Below are positions 1-6,084 of a stretch of 10,701 nt of DNA, in pieces (within the stretch, counting starts at the first letter, position 1; each line of letters begins with the position of its first letter). The stretch is from Megamonas sp. UBA1799. Lineage in GTDB: Bacteria; Bacillota; Negativicutes; Selenomonadales; Selenomonadaceae. The position numbers were made by a program, and so were the translations under genes. The stretch lies in the NCBI GenBank assembly GCA_002319815.1, contig DCFR01000053.1:1-10701 (forward strand), read 5' to 3'. The notes below the pieces were generated by a model. It saw nothing but the letters and a program-made list of their open reading frames with translations, ran no database searches and was not told the origin of the DNA.

Positions 1-300
1 ACCGCCGCAGGCGGTGGATGAGGTCCTTGTCTTTGCCGCAACGCATCTGGCCGCTGTAGCGATTTCGCTGTTGCCGTAGTCTGTTTCGTTGCCATGCTCT
101 TAGCCTTCTCCCGTTGGAGAAGGGGGACCGCCGCAGGCGGTGGATGAAGTCCTTGTCTTCGCCGCAATGCATCTGGCCGCTGTAGCGATTTCGCTGTTGC
201 CGTAGTCTGTTTCGTTGCCATGCTCTTAGCCTTCTCCCGTTGGAGAAGGGGGACCGCCGCAGGCGGGGGATGAGGTCCTTGTCTTTGCCGCAATGCATCT
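1..300. repeat. 126-bp tandem direct repeat, 2.4 copies
   Basis: Copies begin at 1, 127 and 253. The first two are full length and differ at only 3 of 126 positions; the third stops matching after 300. Each unit carries two short inverted repeats: ACCGCC-gca-GGCGGT at the unit start (1-15, 127-141; the third copy has one mismatch) and CCTTCTCC-cgtt-GGAGAAGG near the unit end (104-123, 230-249). No convincing reading frame runs through it. The array lies downstream of the minus-strand gene that ends at 400 and is cut by the window edge, so more copies may precede it. The palindromic content suggests a dispersed intergenic repeat family that expanded in tandem; that is inference. Confidence 0.9.
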
Positions 301-399
301 TGCAGCCACAACGCTCCTACTACGTTGCAGCCTGTCTGGCAGCCAGCACCAGCAGCAGCGCGCCTTTTCGCTGCTTCGTCACCCGCGTTCTGTTTGCGT

Positions 400-960
400 T
401 TAATGGACGGGGGCATTTTTAATATCGAGGGGAATTTCCTGCATGGCGACAGCCGCCTGCCGCATGTCCGCCGGGGTGCGGCGCTGGTAAATGGCGCCGA
501 TGCGGCGCTGATGGTCAGCCGCGTCAAAAGGCGAATTCAGCTGCGCTGCCGTATGGCGCTGTAAAACTTGGAAAAAATCTTCGTTTAGCGGAATCGTCCG
601 CAGCGCCAGCAAAAGGTGCAGCCGCGGGTCGACCAAATAGAGATGGATGGCCGGGTCGGTCATTTTCTCAAGATCCGGACGCTGTTCTGGTTTCAGTGTG
701 TAAAGCGCCAGTGGGGCATCGCCCCAGCCTTCTTTGAAGATCCCGTCAATCTGGTACAAGAAAAACAGCAGACCGTCTTCTTCGTAAAGCGCCAGCTCCA
801 TTTTTCCGGTACGGAATGCTTCTACGGCAATGATATCCGTACGGCTGAGCTGCAGGATAAACATAATGCCGTTGGTATCAATCTGAAACAATCCGCCGTC
901 TTCGGCAGCCTGGATCGGCAGAGGAAAAGTCTGGCCTACCTCAAAATTTGTATAACTCAA
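400..960 (-). CDS. hypothetical protein, 186 aa, unrecognised family
   Basis: I do not recognise this family. The start is a TTG at 960-958, chosen because an AGGAGGG ribosome binding site (973-967) sits six bases before it and a strong promoter lies just upstream. The protein has no signal peptide or membrane segment and is probably cytosolic. The N-terminal half is rich in alternating hydrophobic residues and looks beta-rich (residues about 10-75). The C-terminal part is rich in Arg, Gln and Ala and looks helical (about 125-180). It is transcribed divergently from the hydrogenase maturation operon with about 250 bp between the start codons, so shared control is possible but unproven. No U-rich terminator is visible after the stop; the tandem repeat follows about 100 bp downstream. 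Confidence 0.75.
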   Translation of the reverse strand: MSYTNFEVGQTFPLPIQAAEDGGLFQIDTNGIMFILQLSRTDIIAVEAFRTGKMELALYEEDGLLFFLYQIDGIFKEGWGDAPLALYTLKPEQRPDLEKMTDPAIHLYLVDPRLHLLLALRTIPLNEDFFQVLQRHTAAQLNSPFDAADHQRRIGAIYQRRTPADMRQAAVAMQEIPLDIKNAPVH

Positions 961-986
961 TGTGATCCCTCCTGAAATATGTGTTT

Positions 987-1014
987 ATTCTATCATAGTT
1001 GGCGGGCCTGTCAA
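987..1014 (-). promoter_or_regulatory. sigma-A type promoter for the 186-aa gene
   Basis: On the minus strand a perfect -35 box TTGACA (1014-1009) is followed after 16 bases by a -10 box TAGAAT (992-987). The predicted start of transcription is near 980, about 20 bases before the TTG start codon, leaving a short leader with the AGGAGGG site. Confidence 0.75.
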
Positions 1015-1042
1015 GAAAAACATAGCGTCCTGTTTTTGGCTG

Positions 1043-1051
1043 TGTTATACT
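1043..1051 (+). promoter_or_regulatory. extended -10 promoter of the hydrogenase maturation operon
   Basis: TG-T-TATACT is an extended -10 element with five of six consensus bases. No good -35 box is present 16-18 bases upstream, as is common when the TGn extension exists. Transcription would begin near 1058, giving a leader of about 150 nt before the first gene. Confidence 0.55.
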
Positions 1052-1057
1052 GGAAGA

Positions 1058-1199
1058 ACACGGTGCGCTGCAAGCTGCGGCTCTCAGCAAACCGGAAACA
1101 ACCGATCGTGCTGAACTGTTCAGGTACGTCCTGACAGAGGAAGGCGAGTGCATAGCGATACGCTATCCCTGTGCCTTTTTGGCGCGGGGATTTTCTTTT
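1058..1199 (+). ncRNA. structured leader RNA of the hyd operon, candidate riboswitch or attenuator
   Basis: The leader can fold into hairpin 1 (TCAGCA 1084-1089 with TGCTGA 1109-1114), hairpin 2 (CTG-t-TCAGG 1116-1124 with CCTGA-CAG 1130-1137, loop TACGT) and hairpin 3 (AGGC 1142-1145 with GCCT 1173-1176, and ATAGCG 1152-1157 with CGCTAT 1161-1166). Hairpin 3 uses bases 1167-1176 that are also needed for the downstream terminator stem (1167-1189), so the two cannot form together. This is the usual layout of a transcription-attenuating riboswitch or protein-binding leader. I compared it from memory with common classes (T-box, S-box, TPP, cobalamin, FMN, glycine, Moco, c-di-GMP) and found no clear match; the ligand, if any, is unknown. 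Confidence 0.55.
1167..1199 (+). terminator. intrinsic terminator in the hyd operon leader
   Basis: CCCTGTGCC (1167-1175) pairs over nine positions, two of them G-U, with GGCGCGGGG (1181-1189) around a TTTTT loop. A U-rich run (TTTTCTTTT, 1191-1199) follows. It lies directly before the ribosome binding site of the first gene and competes with the hairpin at 1142-1176, so it probably works as a conditional terminator. Confidence 0.6.
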
Positions 1200-1213
1200 G
1201 AGGTGAAATGAAA

Positions 1214-1471
1214 ATGGAACAGGAAACCAGAGTGGCCTTGATTGGCATTTTAGTCGGCAGCCGGGAACATGTTGCCGAACTCAATGGTATTTTACAGGAA
1301 TACGGTCCGTATATCATCGGCCGGATGGGGCTGCCCTATCCCCGGCGGAGCGTGTCGGTTATCAGTGTGGCGCTGGATGCGCCGCAGGATGTGATCAGCG
1401 CCTTGTCGGGCAAGCTTGGCATGCTGCCGCATGTCAGCACGAAGACAGTCTATGCGAAATTACCGGAATGA
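1214..1471 (+). CDS. TM1266-type iron-only hydrogenase system regulator, 85 aa
   Basis: This is a small protein of the TM1266 family, known as a putative regulator of the iron-only hydrogenase system. It has an ACT/NikR-like ferredoxin fold and is usually encoded beside hydE, hydG or hydF. The typical features are visible: a first strand TRVALIGILV, a helix with SREHVAELNGIL, the GRMGLPYP segment, then VSVISVALDAPQDVISALSGKLGML. I start it at the ATG at 1214. The AGGTG site (1201-1205) is eight bases from 1214 but only two bases from the earlier in-frame ATG at 1208. The gene ends 15 bp before hydG, so it is co-transcribed with it. Its signal is not established; binding of a metabolite is an inference from the ACT-like fold. 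There is no helix-turn-helix. Confidence 0.85.
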   Translation: MEQETRVALIGILVGSREHVAELNGILQEYGPYIIGRMGLPYPRRSVSVISVALDAPQDVISALSGKLGMLPHVSTKTVYAKLPE

Positions 1472-1486
1472 GAGAGGACGATTTTC

Positions 1487-2911
1487 ATGACAAAATATGA
1501 CCCACAATCCGCTGCAGCGGCAGAATTTATCAATCACGAGGAAATCGAAGCCACGCTGGCGTATGCGGCAACCAATAAGCACAATCGCTTGTTGGTGCAG
1601 GAAATTTTGGAAAAAGCGGCGGACTGCCGGGGCCTGTCGCACCGGGAAGCCGCTGTGCTGCTCGAGTGCCAGGAAGACGATCTCAATGCGGCCATGTTTA
1701 CGCTGGCCCAAAAAATCAAAGAAGAACTTTATGGCAAACGCATTGTGCTGTTTGCTCCGCTGTATCTTTCCAATTACTGTGTGAACGGCTGTGTGTATTG
1801 CCCCTATCATCAGCGCAATACAACGATTCGCCGGAAAAAACTTACGCAGGAGGAAATCCGCCGGGAAGTCATCGCGCTGCAGGATATGGGGCACAAGCGG
1901 CTGGCGTTGGAAACCGGCGAAGATCCGGTACAGAATCCGATTGAATATGTTTTGGAAAGCATTCAGACGATTTATAATATCAAACATAAAAATGGCGCGA
2001 TCCGGCGGGTCAACGTCAATATTGCCGCGACTACGGTGGAAAACTACCAGAAACTCAAAGCGGCCGGTATTGGCACGTATATTTTGTTTCAGGAAACATA
2101 TCATAAAGAAAATTATGAAAAACTGCATCCTACCGGTCCCAAGCATGATTATGCCTGGCATACGGAAGCGATGGACCGGGCGATGGAAGGCGGCATTGAC
2201 GATGTCGGCTGCGGCGTTTTATTCGGGTTGAACCTGTACCGTTATGATTTTGTCGGATTGCTCATGCATGCCGAGCATCTGGAAGCCCGTATGGGCGTCG
2301 GTCCGCATACGATCAGTGTGCCGCGTATCCGGCCGGCGGATGATATCGATCCGCAGACATTCAGCAATGCCATTGACGATGACATTTTTGCCAAAATTGT
2401 CGCGGTGATCCGCATTGCGGTTCCGTATACCGGCATGATTGTTTCCACGCGGGAATCCCAGGTGTCACGGGAGCGGGTTCTTGATCTGGGCATTTCCCAG
2501 ATTTCCGGCGCATCGTGTACGAGCGTTGGCGGCTACGAGCATCGGGAAGCTCCGGAGGACAATTCGGCTCAATTTGATGTGAATGATACCCGGACGCTGG
2601 AAGAAATCATTGACTGGCTGCTGGATCTCGGTTATGTGCCCAGTTTCTGCACCGCCTGTTATCGGGCCGGACGCACCGGGGACCGCTTTATGAAACTGTG
2701 TAAATCGGGGCAGATCAAAAACTGCTGTCTGCCGAATGCGCTGATGACGCTTAAAGAATATCTGGAGGATTATGCCGGAGACGCCGTGCAGAAAAAAGGC
2801 GAAGCGGTGATCCGGCGTCAATGGGAGGGTATTCCCAATCCGGCGGTCAAGGCAAAAGCCGCCGAATATCTCCAGAAGCTGCATGACGGCATGCGGGATT
2901 TTCGTTTTTGA
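1487..2911 (+). CDS. hydG: [FeFe]-hydrogenase maturase HydG, radical SAM tyrosine lyase
   Basis: HydG cleaves tyrosine to p-cresol and dehydroglycine and converts the latter to CO and CN-, delivered on an iron synthon for the H-cluster. The 474-aa length is normal. The radical-SAM motif CX3CX2C is intact at C98, C102 and C105 (sequence CVNGCVYC) and binds the SAM-cleaving [4Fe-4S] cluster. The C-terminal HydG-specific motif CX2CX22C is present at C388, C391 and C414, within CTACYRAGRTGDRFM and the following NCC; it binds the auxiliary cluster that carries the labile iron. The C-terminal motif separates HydG from the related thiazole enzyme ThiH. The ATG has an AGAGAGG site nine bases upstream. 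It sits between the TM1266-type regulator and hydF, and its TGA touches the hydF ribosome binding site, indicating tight co-expression. The enzyme is cytosolic and consumes SAM. Confidence 0.97.
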   Translation: MTKYDPQSAAAAEFINHEEIEATLAYAATNKHNRLLVQEILEKAADCRGLSHREAAVLLECQEDDLNAAMFTLAQKIKEELYGKRIVLFAPLYLSNYCVNGCVYCPYHQRNTTIRRKKLTQEEIRREVIALQDMGHKRLALETGEDPVQNPIEYVLESIQTIYNIKHKNGAIRRVNVNIAATTVENYQKLKAAGIGTYILFQETYHKENYEKLHPTGPKHDYAWHTEAMDRAMEGGIDDVGCGVLFGLNLYRYDFVGLLMHAEHLEARMGVGPHTISVPRIRPADDIDPQTFSNAIDDDIFAKIVAVIRIAVPYTGMIVSTRESQVSRERVLDLGISQISGASCTSVGGYEHREAPEDNSAQFDVNDTRTLEEIIDWLLDLGYVPSFCTACYRAGRTGDRFMKLCKSGQIKNCCLPNALMTLKEYLEDYAGDAVQKKGEAVIRRQWEGIPNPAVKAKAAEYLQKLHDGMRDFRF

Positions 2912-2923
2912 GGAGGATGCAGA

Positions 2924-4126
2924 ATGTCATTAGATGATACGCCGCGGGCAAATCGCCTGCATATCGGTTTATTCGGCCGCCGCAACAGCGGGAAATCTTC
3001 TTTGGTGAATGCTTTGACGCAGCAGCAGACGGCGCTGGTTTCTGATGTGGCCGGGACAACGACGGATCCGGTCTATAAATCCATGGAGATTCATGGCATT
3101 GGTCCCTGCGTTTTTATTGATACGGCGGGTTTTGATGATGAGGGTAATCTCGGGGCGCTACGAGTGGAAAAAACGCGTCAGGCGGCCGAACGGACCGATA
3201 TTGCACTGGTGCTTTTCTCATCAGCGGATATGGAAAAGGAGCTTGCCTGGATCCGGCGTTTTCAACAGGTGAAGACGCCGGTGCTGGCGATTGTCAGTCA
3301 GATGGATCGGCGGGGCGATGCCGGACAGGAGCTGGCGGCGTTGATCCGTGAGCGCTGCGGGCTGGAGGCGATTTGCGTGAGCGCGCTGCACGGCGCGGGC
3401 ATGGAAGCGGTACGGGACGCACTGATCCGGCTGCTGCCGGAAGATTATGAAGTTGCGAGCATTACCGGCGGTCTGGCTCGCCGGGGCGACACCGTGCTTT
3501 TGGTCATGCCGCAGGACATTCAGGCGCCGAAAGGGCGGCTGATTCTGCCGCAGGTGCAGACACTGCGGGACTTGCTGGATAAAAAATGTTTGGTTTTGTC
3601 TGCCACGACGGATCAGCTGGACGCGGCGCTGGCCGCTCTGCGGGAACCGCCGCAGCTGATTATCACCGATTCGCAGGTTTTTGGCACGGTGTATGCCAAA
3701 AAGCCGGCAAGCAGCCGGTTGACGTCCTTTTCGGTATTATTTGCCCATTACAAGGGGGATATTGACTTTTTTACCGCCTCGGCCCGAAAACTTGATTCGC
3801 TGCCGGACGATGCGCATATTCTCATTGCCGAAGCCTGTACGCATAAGCCGCTGGCCGAAGATATCGGCCGGGAGAAGCTGCCGCGCTTGCTCCGGCAAAG
3901 ACTGGGGAACGAGATTTCCATTACGGTTGTGAGCGGTCCGGATTTTCCGGAAGATCTGACGCCGTATGATTTTATTATTCATTGCGGCGCCTGTATGTTC
4001 AACCGCAAATATGTTTTAGCGCGGGCGGGGCAGGCGAGGACGCAGGGCATACCTATGTCGAACTATGGCGTCATGCTCGCCTTTCTGGCCGGAATTCTGG
4101 ATAAAATCGACCTGCCAGCGGATTGA
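2924..4126 (+). CDS. hydF: [FeFe]-hydrogenase maturation GTPase HydF
   Basis: HydF is the GTPase scaffold on which the diiron H-cluster precursor is assembled and then delivered to apo-hydrogenase HydA. At 400 aa it has the usual length. Seen in order: Walker A GRRNSGKS (18-25), the G2 loop AGTTTDPV (43-50), G3 DTAG (66-69) and a SAL-type G5 near residue 153. A dimerisation region follows, then the C-terminal cluster-binding domain with the HydF motif CxH-X45-HCxxC: C305, H307, H353, C354 and C357, which provides ligands for the [4Fe-4S] cluster. The G4 motif is unusual: SQMD (125-128) stands where NKxD is expected. An AGGAGG site overlaps the hydG stop, seven bases before this ATG. The gene is last in the operon. 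Confidence 0.96.
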   Translation: MSLDDTPRANRLHIGLFGRRNSGKSSLVNALTQQQTALVSDVAGTTTDPVYKSMEIHGIGPCVFIDTAGFDDEGNLGALRVEKTRQAAERTDIALVLFSSADMEKELAWIRRFQQVKTPVLAIVSQMDRRGDAGQELAALIRERCGLEAICVSALHGAGMEAVRDALIRLLPEDYEVASITGGLARRGDTVLLVMPQDIQAPKGRLILPQVQTLRDLLDKKCLVLSATTDQLDAALAALREPPQLIITDSQVFGTVYAKKPASSRLTSFSVLFAHYKGDIDFFTASARKLDSLPDDAHILIAEACTHKPLAEDIGREKLPRLLRQRLGNEISITVVSGPDFPEDLTPYDFIIHCGACMFNRKYVLARAGQARTQGIPMSNYGVMLAFLAGILDKIDLPAD

Positions 4127-4131
4127 AAACC

Positions 4132-4160
4132 AGGAAATGGCGGTTTCTCCTTTCCTTTTT
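4132..4160 (+). terminator. weak terminator-like hairpin after hydF
   Basis: AGGAAA (4132-4137) can pair with TTTCCT (4151-4156) around a 13-base loop, followed by a short T run. The stem is AT-rich and short, so read-through into the next gene is possible. Confidence 0.35.
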
Positions 4161-4163
4161 CTA

Positions 4164-4172
4164 TGATACAAT
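4164..4172 (+). promoter_or_regulatory. extended -10 promoter before the 301-aa exported protein
   Basis: TG-A-TACAAT is an extended -10 element with five of six consensus bases. There is no clear -35 box. The predicted start near 4179 gives a leader of about 45 nt with an AGGGGAGG site seven bases before the ATG. Confidence 0.5.
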
Positions 4173-4223
4173 AGACTCGTAGAAGAATATTCCGTAACCG
4201 GATGAAACAGGGGAGGCAGGACT

Positions 4224-5129
4224 ATGAAACGTGGGATGAGCTGGTTGATGATTTTTGCCGCTGTATGGCTGTTGGCGGCGGGGACTGTTTGCGCGGCAGC
4301 GGCTACGACGGCGGCCGATTGGACATGGATTGCGGCCGATGATAAATATGGTAAATATTACGTGCCGCAGAATGTACAGATTGTCAGTTCGGTCAATGGC
4401 GTCGCTACGCGTTTGTCCGCCTGGACCAAAACTAGCTATACGTATGCCGGCGCAGTAGAGACTGTTGCCAATTATGAAATCCAGGCGGTTCTGCCGGATC
4501 CGTCCCAGCTGGCCTATAGCCTGGCGCTGGTCGAGGTGTGCCCGCAGCTGCGGACGATCGAATATGTACAGGAAAATTTTTATAATAAGGATGGCAAGGT
4601 CATCTGGTCCAAGATTTATGATCCGCGCAAGCCGAAAGAAATCAATTCGCAGTCCTTTGACGAGCCTTTTTATGATGCGATTGTCGATGCGGTCTTTCGG
4701 GATGGAGAAGCGGCGCAGGCGGCAGCTCCCAACCGTTGGATTACCCTTTGGCAGGTGACGGCGGCGAACGGCGCCGGGTCATCTTCGATTGCCGATACGA
4801 CGACGATGCGTCTCAAGGGCGACAACCTGATCTATTGGGAATGGGTTGAGGAAAAAAATCCCCAGGGACAGGTGCAGGAAATAAAGTTTATGAAAAAAGC
4901 GGTCAATTTACCGCAGGGAACACAGAAGGTTATTGAGTGCAAGTATTGGAGCGGCGCCGCCGGCTGGCAGGATATGGGATCTGAGCTTGACGGCCGCTAT
5001 ACGGTCATCAAACCGGAAAGTCAGGAAGGGGCGGGACTCAAGCGTCTGCGGGCGTTTGCGGCCGGCTATCAACACTGGGTGAACCGCTATCGTATCGATG
5101 GGGGAAAAGAAGCTCTGCCGGTGAAATAG
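4224..5129 (+). CDS. exported two-domain protein, possibly surface-adhesin E-like
   Basis: A Sec signal peptide is clear: MKRG, a hydrophobic core to about residue 20, and a cleavage region after TVCA or the next alanines. The mature part appears to hold two related beta-rich domains. Domain 1 (about 33-158) runs from WTWIAAD through VNGVATRLSAWTK and a Y-x-KDGKVI strand to the end element NSQSFDEPFYDAIVDAVF. Domain 2 (about 171-297) runs from RWITLWQV through MRLKGDNLIYWEWVE to a TVIKPES-type end. This pattern resembles the small surface-adhesin E-like fold, but that assignment is from recollection of the pattern, not a search. There is no lipobox, so it would be periplasmic or surface-located. 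An AGGGGAGG site lies seven bases upstream. trhA follows after only 39 bp with no terminator, so the two may be co-transcribed. Real function unknown. Confidence 0.8.
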   Translation: MKRGMSWLMIFAAVWLLAAGTVCAAAATTAADWTWIAADDKYGKYYVPQNVQIVSSVNGVATRLSAWTKTSYTYAGAVETVANYEIQAVLPDPSQLAYSLALVEVCPQLRTIEYVQENFYNKDGKVIWSKIYDPRKPKEINSQSFDEPFYDAIVDAVFRDGEAAQAAAPNRWITLWQVTAANGAGSSSIADTTTMRLKGDNLIYWEWVEEKNPQGQVQEIKFMKKAVNLPQGTQKVIECKYWSGAAGWQDMGSELDGRYTVIKPESQEGAGLKRLRAFAAGYQHWVNRYRIDGGKEALPVK

Positions 5130-5168
5130 CGGCGGGGGTTTTTAGGGATACAGAAAAGAGGGATTTAC

Positions 5169-5861
5169 ATGGAAACTTCAACAATGAAAGCACATCTGAG
5201 ATTGGAAGAAATTTTGAATGCCGTAACGCATGGGATTGGCGCGGCGCTGGCAGTAGCTGCGCTGATCGGCATGCTGGTTTATTATGCTGCGGGCGGGGTA
5301 TGGCATACCACGAGCTGTATTATTTATGGCGTCTCGCTGATTTTACTTTATTTGGCGTCGACGCTGTATCATAGCTTTACGAATGAACATCTCAAGGCCA
5401 TTTTTAAATTTGTCGATCATGCTTCAATTTATATACTGATTGCCGGCAACTATACGCCGTTTGTCTTGATTCCGCTGCATGGCAGTCTGGGCTGGACCAT
5501 TTTTGGCATCGTTTGGGGACTGGCGGCTCTCGGCATTGTCTTTCAGATTTTCTTTGTCAAACGTTTCCGCATTTTGGGAACGCTTTGCTATCTGGGGATG
5601 GGCTGGTTTGCCGTTGTGATGGTGCGCCCGCTGCTGGCGCTGCTGCCGGCGGCGGCTATCTGGTGGCTGGTTGCCGGCGGCGTTTTGTATACCGTAGGGG
5701 CTGTTTTTTATCTCGTGCGGCGCATTCCGTACAATCATGTGATCTGGCATCTGTTTGTCATGGCCGGCAGTGCGGCCCATTTTTGGTCGATTTTCCATTA
5801 TGTGCTGCCGTTTCCCGAACAGTACCGGCAGGTGGCTGGTTTGCTGCTGACGCTGCATTGA
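5169..5861 (+). CDS. trhA: hemolysin III family (TrhA/YqfA-like, PAQR superfamily) membrane protein
   Basis: This 230-aa protein has seven predicted membrane segments and the family motifs in order: E-x-x-N-x-x-TH near residues 14-21 (EILNAVTH), S64-x3-H68 (STLYH), D83-H84 in FKFVDHASIYILIAGNYTPF, and H190-x3-H194 in the last helices (NHVIWHLFVMAGSAAHF). The Ser/His, Asp and HxxxH residues match the metal site of PAQR receptors. Bacterial members are named hemolysin III, but the better-supported role is in membrane lipid and fluidity homeostasis, so the hemolysin label should not be taken as proof of toxicity. An AGAGGG site is six to seven bases before the ATG. The stop codon overlaps the -35 box of the metA promoter. 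No terminator is visible. Confidence 0.93.
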   Translation: METSTMKAHLRLEEILNAVTHGIGAALAVAALIGMLVYYAAGGVWHTTSCIIYGVSLILLYLASTLYHSFTNEHLKAIFKFVDHASIYILIAGNYTPFVLIPLHGSLGWTIFGIVWGLAALGIVFQIFFVKRFRILGTLCYLGMGWFAVVMVRPLLALLPAAAIWWLVAGGVLYTVGAVFYLVRRIPYNHVIWHLFVMAGSAAHFWSIFHYVLPFPEQYRQVAGLLLTLH

Positions 5862-5886
5862 CAGCGCTGAGGTGATATGATAGAAT
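5858..5886 (+). promoter_or_regulatory. consensus sigma-A promoter of metA
   Basis: A perfect TTGACA (5858-5863) is separated by exactly 17 bases from TAGAAT (5881-5886). The -35 box overlaps the TGA stop of trhA (5859-5861). The predicted transcription start is near 5893, about 14 bases before the riboswitch. Confidence 0.85.
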
Positions 5887-5906
5887 AACCACAAATTCAT
5901 ATAGCG

Positions 5907-6007
5907 CTCTTATCAAGAGAGGCGGAGGGACTGGCCCGATGAAGCCCGGCAACCGGCGCGTAGCGCGAGGTGCCAATTCCAGCAGGAGAATTCCTGACAG
6001 ATGAGAG
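5907..6007 (+). ncRNA. SAM-I (S-box) riboswitch aptamer
   Basis: The S-box core is unmistakable: CTTATCAAGAGAGG, then the kink-turn region GGAGGGACTGGCCC, GATGAAGCCCGGCAACC, the P3 hairpin around GCGCGTAGCGCG, AGGTGCCAATTCCAGCAG, and GACAGATGAGAG. P1 is formed by CTCTTATC (5907-5914) with GATGAGAG (6000-6007), eight pairs with one G-U. It binds S-adenosylmethionine and turns off the downstream metA when SAM is plentiful. Confidence 0.98.
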
Positions 6008-6017
6008 GGAGACATTT

Positions 6018-6051
6018 GAGGATCCCTTTCAAAAAGAGGTCTTCTTTTTTT
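6018..6051 (+). terminator. SAM-riboswitch expression platform, intrinsic terminator
   Basis: GAGGA (6018-6022) plus CCTTT (6025-6029) pair with AGAGG (6035-6039) plus TCTTC (6040-6044) across a CAAAA loop, with a two-base bulge, followed by seven T. The competing antiterminator pairs GAGAGGGA (6003-6010) with TCCCTTTC (6023-6030), using the 3' side of P1 and the 5' side of the terminator. SAM binding holds P1, frees the terminator and stops transcription, so this is an OFF switch. Confidence 0.9.
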
Positions 6052-6084
6052 GAGCGTAATTCGTTATGCAAAGGGGTCTTTATC

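Noticed and set aside
1..300. CRISPR array
   Set aside because: The copies are contiguous 126-bp repeats without unique spacers, and no cas gene is present.
354..375. Hairpin AGCAGCG/CGCTGCT as terminator of the minus-strand 186-aa gene
   Set aside because: The stem is perfect over 7 bp but no T run follows on the minus strand, so intrinsic termination is not supported.
325..975. Plus-strand open frames opposite the 186-aa gene
   Set aside because: They are antisense to a frame with a strong promoter and ribosome binding site and have no such signals of their own.
1058..1199. Hyd leader as a T-box, cobalamin or Moco riboswitch
   Set aside because: The T-box AGGGTGGNACC sequence, the cobalamin box and a convincing Moco core were not found. 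Weak local similarities such as AGGAAGGC are too short to name a class.
1460..2884. Long minus-strand frames opposite hydG (233 and 139 aa)
   Set aside because: They are shadow frames of a clearly conserved gene with intact catalytic motifs.
6001..6084. Longer metA frame beginning at an ATG at 6001
   Set aside because: This ATG lies in the 3' arm of the riboswitch P1 stem and the frame would run through the terminator. The ATG at 6085 has a proper ribosome binding site and matches the family N-terminus MPIKIPNNLPAS.
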